This document shows, in pieces, positions 4,866-6,031 of a DNA stretch of 6,031 bases; position 1 is the stretch's first letter; the number at the start of each line of letters is the position of its first letter. The notes beneath the pieces were generated by a model. That model saw nothing but the letters and a program-made list of their open reading frames with translations. It was not told the origin of the DNA and searched no databases. Location of the stretch: NCBI GenBank assembly GCA_015486555.1, contig WFRL01000015.1, positions 1 through 6,031 of the forward strand, given 5' to 3'. This DNA comes from Candidatus Microgenomates bacterium. GTDB lineage: Bacteria > Patescibacteriota > Microgenomatia > JAADGY01. The position numbers and the translations under genes were made by a program.

Positions 4866-5884
4866 GTTCTGGCCACATTTTTTCTTTTGATCAGAGATTC
4901 TGCTGTTTCTGCCAAAACACCAGTTAATGTGTGAAGTGTATGTGCATCCATTTCTATTCTTTTTTCAGGACGACGTTGGTTTATAACAAAGGTGGTGTAA
5001 GGGGGCTCACTGACCCCCTTTTCTGTTTTAGCTGCCAAGTGGGTATATCTCTTCAAAAAGGATGGGTTGGTGAATCGGTTTCTAAAAAATGGTCTATCAA
5101 TTTCGGATTGTGTTGTTGCTAATAGCCACAGAGGTAAGTGAAGTAAAGTTATTTCTCCACTCTCAGTATATTTATTAAAAGCTTTAGGAGGAAGGTATTT
5201 CGCTACTGCAAGGTAATCTCCACCCTGCGCCTGTAGATGAAGAGTAAAATTAACCTCCTGGAGTATAGTCTGGTTTTGAGGTAGAGTAATAATTGGATTG
5301 TGAGGTTCAACCAAAATCCCTTCTTTTGTTAATCTTTCTGCTAAATTGTTCAAAATGATTTGCATTCTTCGGGCCAGAGGTGAAGTTAGAAGTATACTTT
5401 CTTGAAAAAAGCGAGCCAGTTCTTCTTCTGGTAACCCCAGCCGTTCAGCTATTTTGCCGATATCTTTCCCCATCAAATTAGACCACCTTGTTGGTCTGTG
5501 GAGAACACCCCTACCCAAGCCACAGGTTTTTATTAGGACATCCCCTATTTGTGGATTGTACTCCATTATCACCCTCGCTGGTGGAGTTTTTTCCTCTTTT
5601 TGATATTGATGAAGCTGTAGTTCTATTTGCTGTGTAGGTGGAGTTGGAGATAATTTGTCTATAGGATAATGAAGGGGAGCTAGTCGTGTTATTACTTTTA
5701 GTCCTCTAAGTCCTGCTATTCTAGCCGTTGCTGAAGCTATGAATGGGGGATTTTCATTTCTTGATAATTCTATTTCGATACCTTGAGGTCCGAAAGTTCT
5801 TTTAACTAGTTCTCTAACAATTTCTTCCCCCGCTGTCCATTGGACTTCATGAGCTTGCCTACCTTCTGGGCCTCTTTTGGCCAT
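4862..5884 (-). CDS. Conserved-looking hypothetical protein, 340 aa
   Basis: I do not recognise this family. The protein is 340 residues, soluble-looking, with no signal peptide or membrane segment. The N-terminus is basic (MAKRGPEGRQ), and residues 75-105 are rich in Pro and Gln (KLSPTPPTQQ). Residues 140-161 (KDIGKIAERLGLPEEELARF and onward) have the spacing of a helix-turn-helix. However, the second helix is acidic, which is unusual for DNA contact, so this may only be a helical hairpin. Two beta-rich stretches (103-119, 206-230) flank it. Three things support a real gene: long uninterrupted coding, a strong AAGGAGG 4 nt before ATG, and an extended -10 upstream. It is alone on the - strand and converges on the GNAT gene with a 4-bp overlap. 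The codons for residues 286-296 also encode the + strand terminator. Confidence 0.85.
   Translation of the reverse strand: MAKRGPEGRQAHEVQWTAGEEIVRELVKRTFGPQGIEIELSRNENPPFIASATARIAGLRGLKVITRLAPLHYPIDKLSPTPPTQQIELQLHQYQKEEKTPPARVIMEYNPQIGDVLIKTCGLGRGVLHRPTRWSNLMGKDIGKIAERLGLPEEELARFFQESILLTSPLARRMQIILNNLAERLTKEGILVEPHNPIITLPQNQTILQEVNFTLHLQAQGGDYLAVAKYLPPKAFNKYTESGEITLLHLPLWLLATTQSEIDRPFFRNRFTNPSFLKRYTHLAAKTEKGVSEPPYTTFVINQRRPEKRIEMDAHTLHTLTGVLAETAESLIKRKNVART
4999..5029 (+). terminator. Rho-independent terminator for the + strand genes, inside the convergent gene
   Basis: AAGGGGG (4999-5005) and CCCCCTT (5014-5020) form a 7-bp stem with an 8-nt loop, followed by the T-rich tract TTCTGTTTT (5021-5029). 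On the - strand no U-tract follows the hairpin, so termination is directed against + strand transcription. It lies about 134 bp after the GNAT stop, so the GNAT message would carry a 3' tail antisense to the end of the - strand gene. Confidence 0.7.
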
Positions 5885-5888
5885 CCTT

Positions 5889-5895
5889 CCTCCTT
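5889..5895 (-). promoter_or_regulatory. Strong Shine-Dalgarno site of the - strand gene
   Basis: AAGGAGG on the - strand lies 4 nt upstream of the ATG (5884-5882) and fixes that start. It is the only clear ribosome-binding site among the four genes. The other three start codons lack one. Confidence 0.75.
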
Positions 5896-5903
5896 AGTTA
5901 ATA

Positions 5904-5930
5904 ACTATGTGATAGTCTTTACTATTAGTA
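5904..5930. promoter_or_regulatory. Paired palindromes over the start of the - strand gene's transcript: candidate operator
   Basis: Two perfect palindromes lie side by side: ACTAT-GTG-ATAGT (5904-5916) and TACTA-T-TAGTA (5920-5930). They share the ACTAT half-site, repeated at a 17-bp distance (5904 and 5921). The second covers the predicted transcription start and part of the -10 hexamer. The first lies just inside the leader and could also form a small RNA hairpin upstream of the ribosome-binding site. A repressor operator is the simplest reading. No regulator is identified. Confidence 0.45.
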
Positions 5931-5935
5931 TATCA
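5927..5935 (-). promoter_or_regulatory. Extended -10 promoter of the - strand gene
   Basis: Read on the - strand, TGATATACT is TG, one base, then TATACT, the same hexamer as in the glmS promoter. Transcription would start near 5920 and give a leader of about 36 nt that contains the AAGGAGG site. No good -35 was found at 16-18 bp, consistent with an extended -10 type. Confidence 0.6.
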
Positions 5936-5981
5936 CTTTAAGCAATAAGCGGGCTGGAGGTGGAACTTAGTATTTAATGGG

Positions 5982-6031
5982 GTCATCCTGAACGAGCCGA
6001 GAGGCGAAGTGAAGGATCTAGCGAGCAGTGC
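5982..6031 (-). repeat. REP-like palindromic element, copy 6 (inverted, reaches the window edge)
   Basis: On the - strand it begins GCACTGCTCG, then CTAGATCCTTC and, after the variable part, CAGGATGAC. The stem is ATCCT (5985-5989 on +) with AGGAT (6013-6017). It matches copy 4 at 40 of the first 41 bases. The usual GCGC end appears as GCAC, or the element continues beyond the window. Confidence 0.75.

Noticed and set aside
4931..5122. Open frame of 63 codons on the + strand
   Set aside because: It lies wholly antisense to the 340-residue gene, runs through the terminator hairpin and has no initiation signal of its own.

Overview
The window is AT-rich bacterial DNA. It carries four intact genes: glmS, an ATP-grasp ligase gene and a GNAT acetyltransferase gene on the + strand, and one unrecognised gene on the - strand. 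The gene-free stretches around glmS are filled with two kinds of short repeats. The divergent GlmS, the ATP-grasp protein with an unfamiliar helical C-terminal half, the unknown protein, the apparently leaderless + strand genes and the heptamer/palindrome repeats would fit an uncultivated bacterium such as a Patescibacteria/CPR member. This is inference, and other uncultivated lineages are not excluded. The genetic code looks standard: GlmS ends at TGA directly after its canonical C-terminal motif.

Layout. Positions 1-375 contain no gene. They hold a degenerate heptamer tract (40-95), two palindromic GATCC/GATTC-type repeat elements (119-157, 181-231) and an 87-bp in-phase heptamer array (264-350). 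An extended -10 promoter follows, and it would start transcription about 3 nt before the glmS ATG. glmS occupies 376-2244. The 360-bp gap 2245-2604 holds another heptamer array, three more palindromic elements (two of them facing each other in a large inverted repeat) and a promoter that runs into the next start codon. The ATP-grasp gene (2605-4416) is followed after 11 bp by the GNAT gene (4428-4865). A perfect TATAAT box overlaps the ATP-grasp stop codon. The - strand gene (4862-5884) converges on the GNAT gene and overlaps it by 4 bp. A + strand intrinsic terminator lies inside the - strand gene. Its own promoter (5927-5935) is overlaid by two perfect small palindromes. A sixth palindromic element runs into the right edge (5982-6031).

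How the parts may work together. GlmS makes glucosamine-6-phosphate for cell-envelope sugars. The ATP-grasp/GNAT pair looks like a small ligase plus acetyltransferase unit acting on an unidentified amino or peptide substrate. No sequence evidence ties it to GlmS beyond proximity. The three + strand genes have -10 boxes 5-10 nt before their start codons and no Shine-Dalgarno sequence, whereas the - strand gene has a strong AAGGAGG and a leader of about 36 nt. The window therefore seems to contain two modes of translation initiation.
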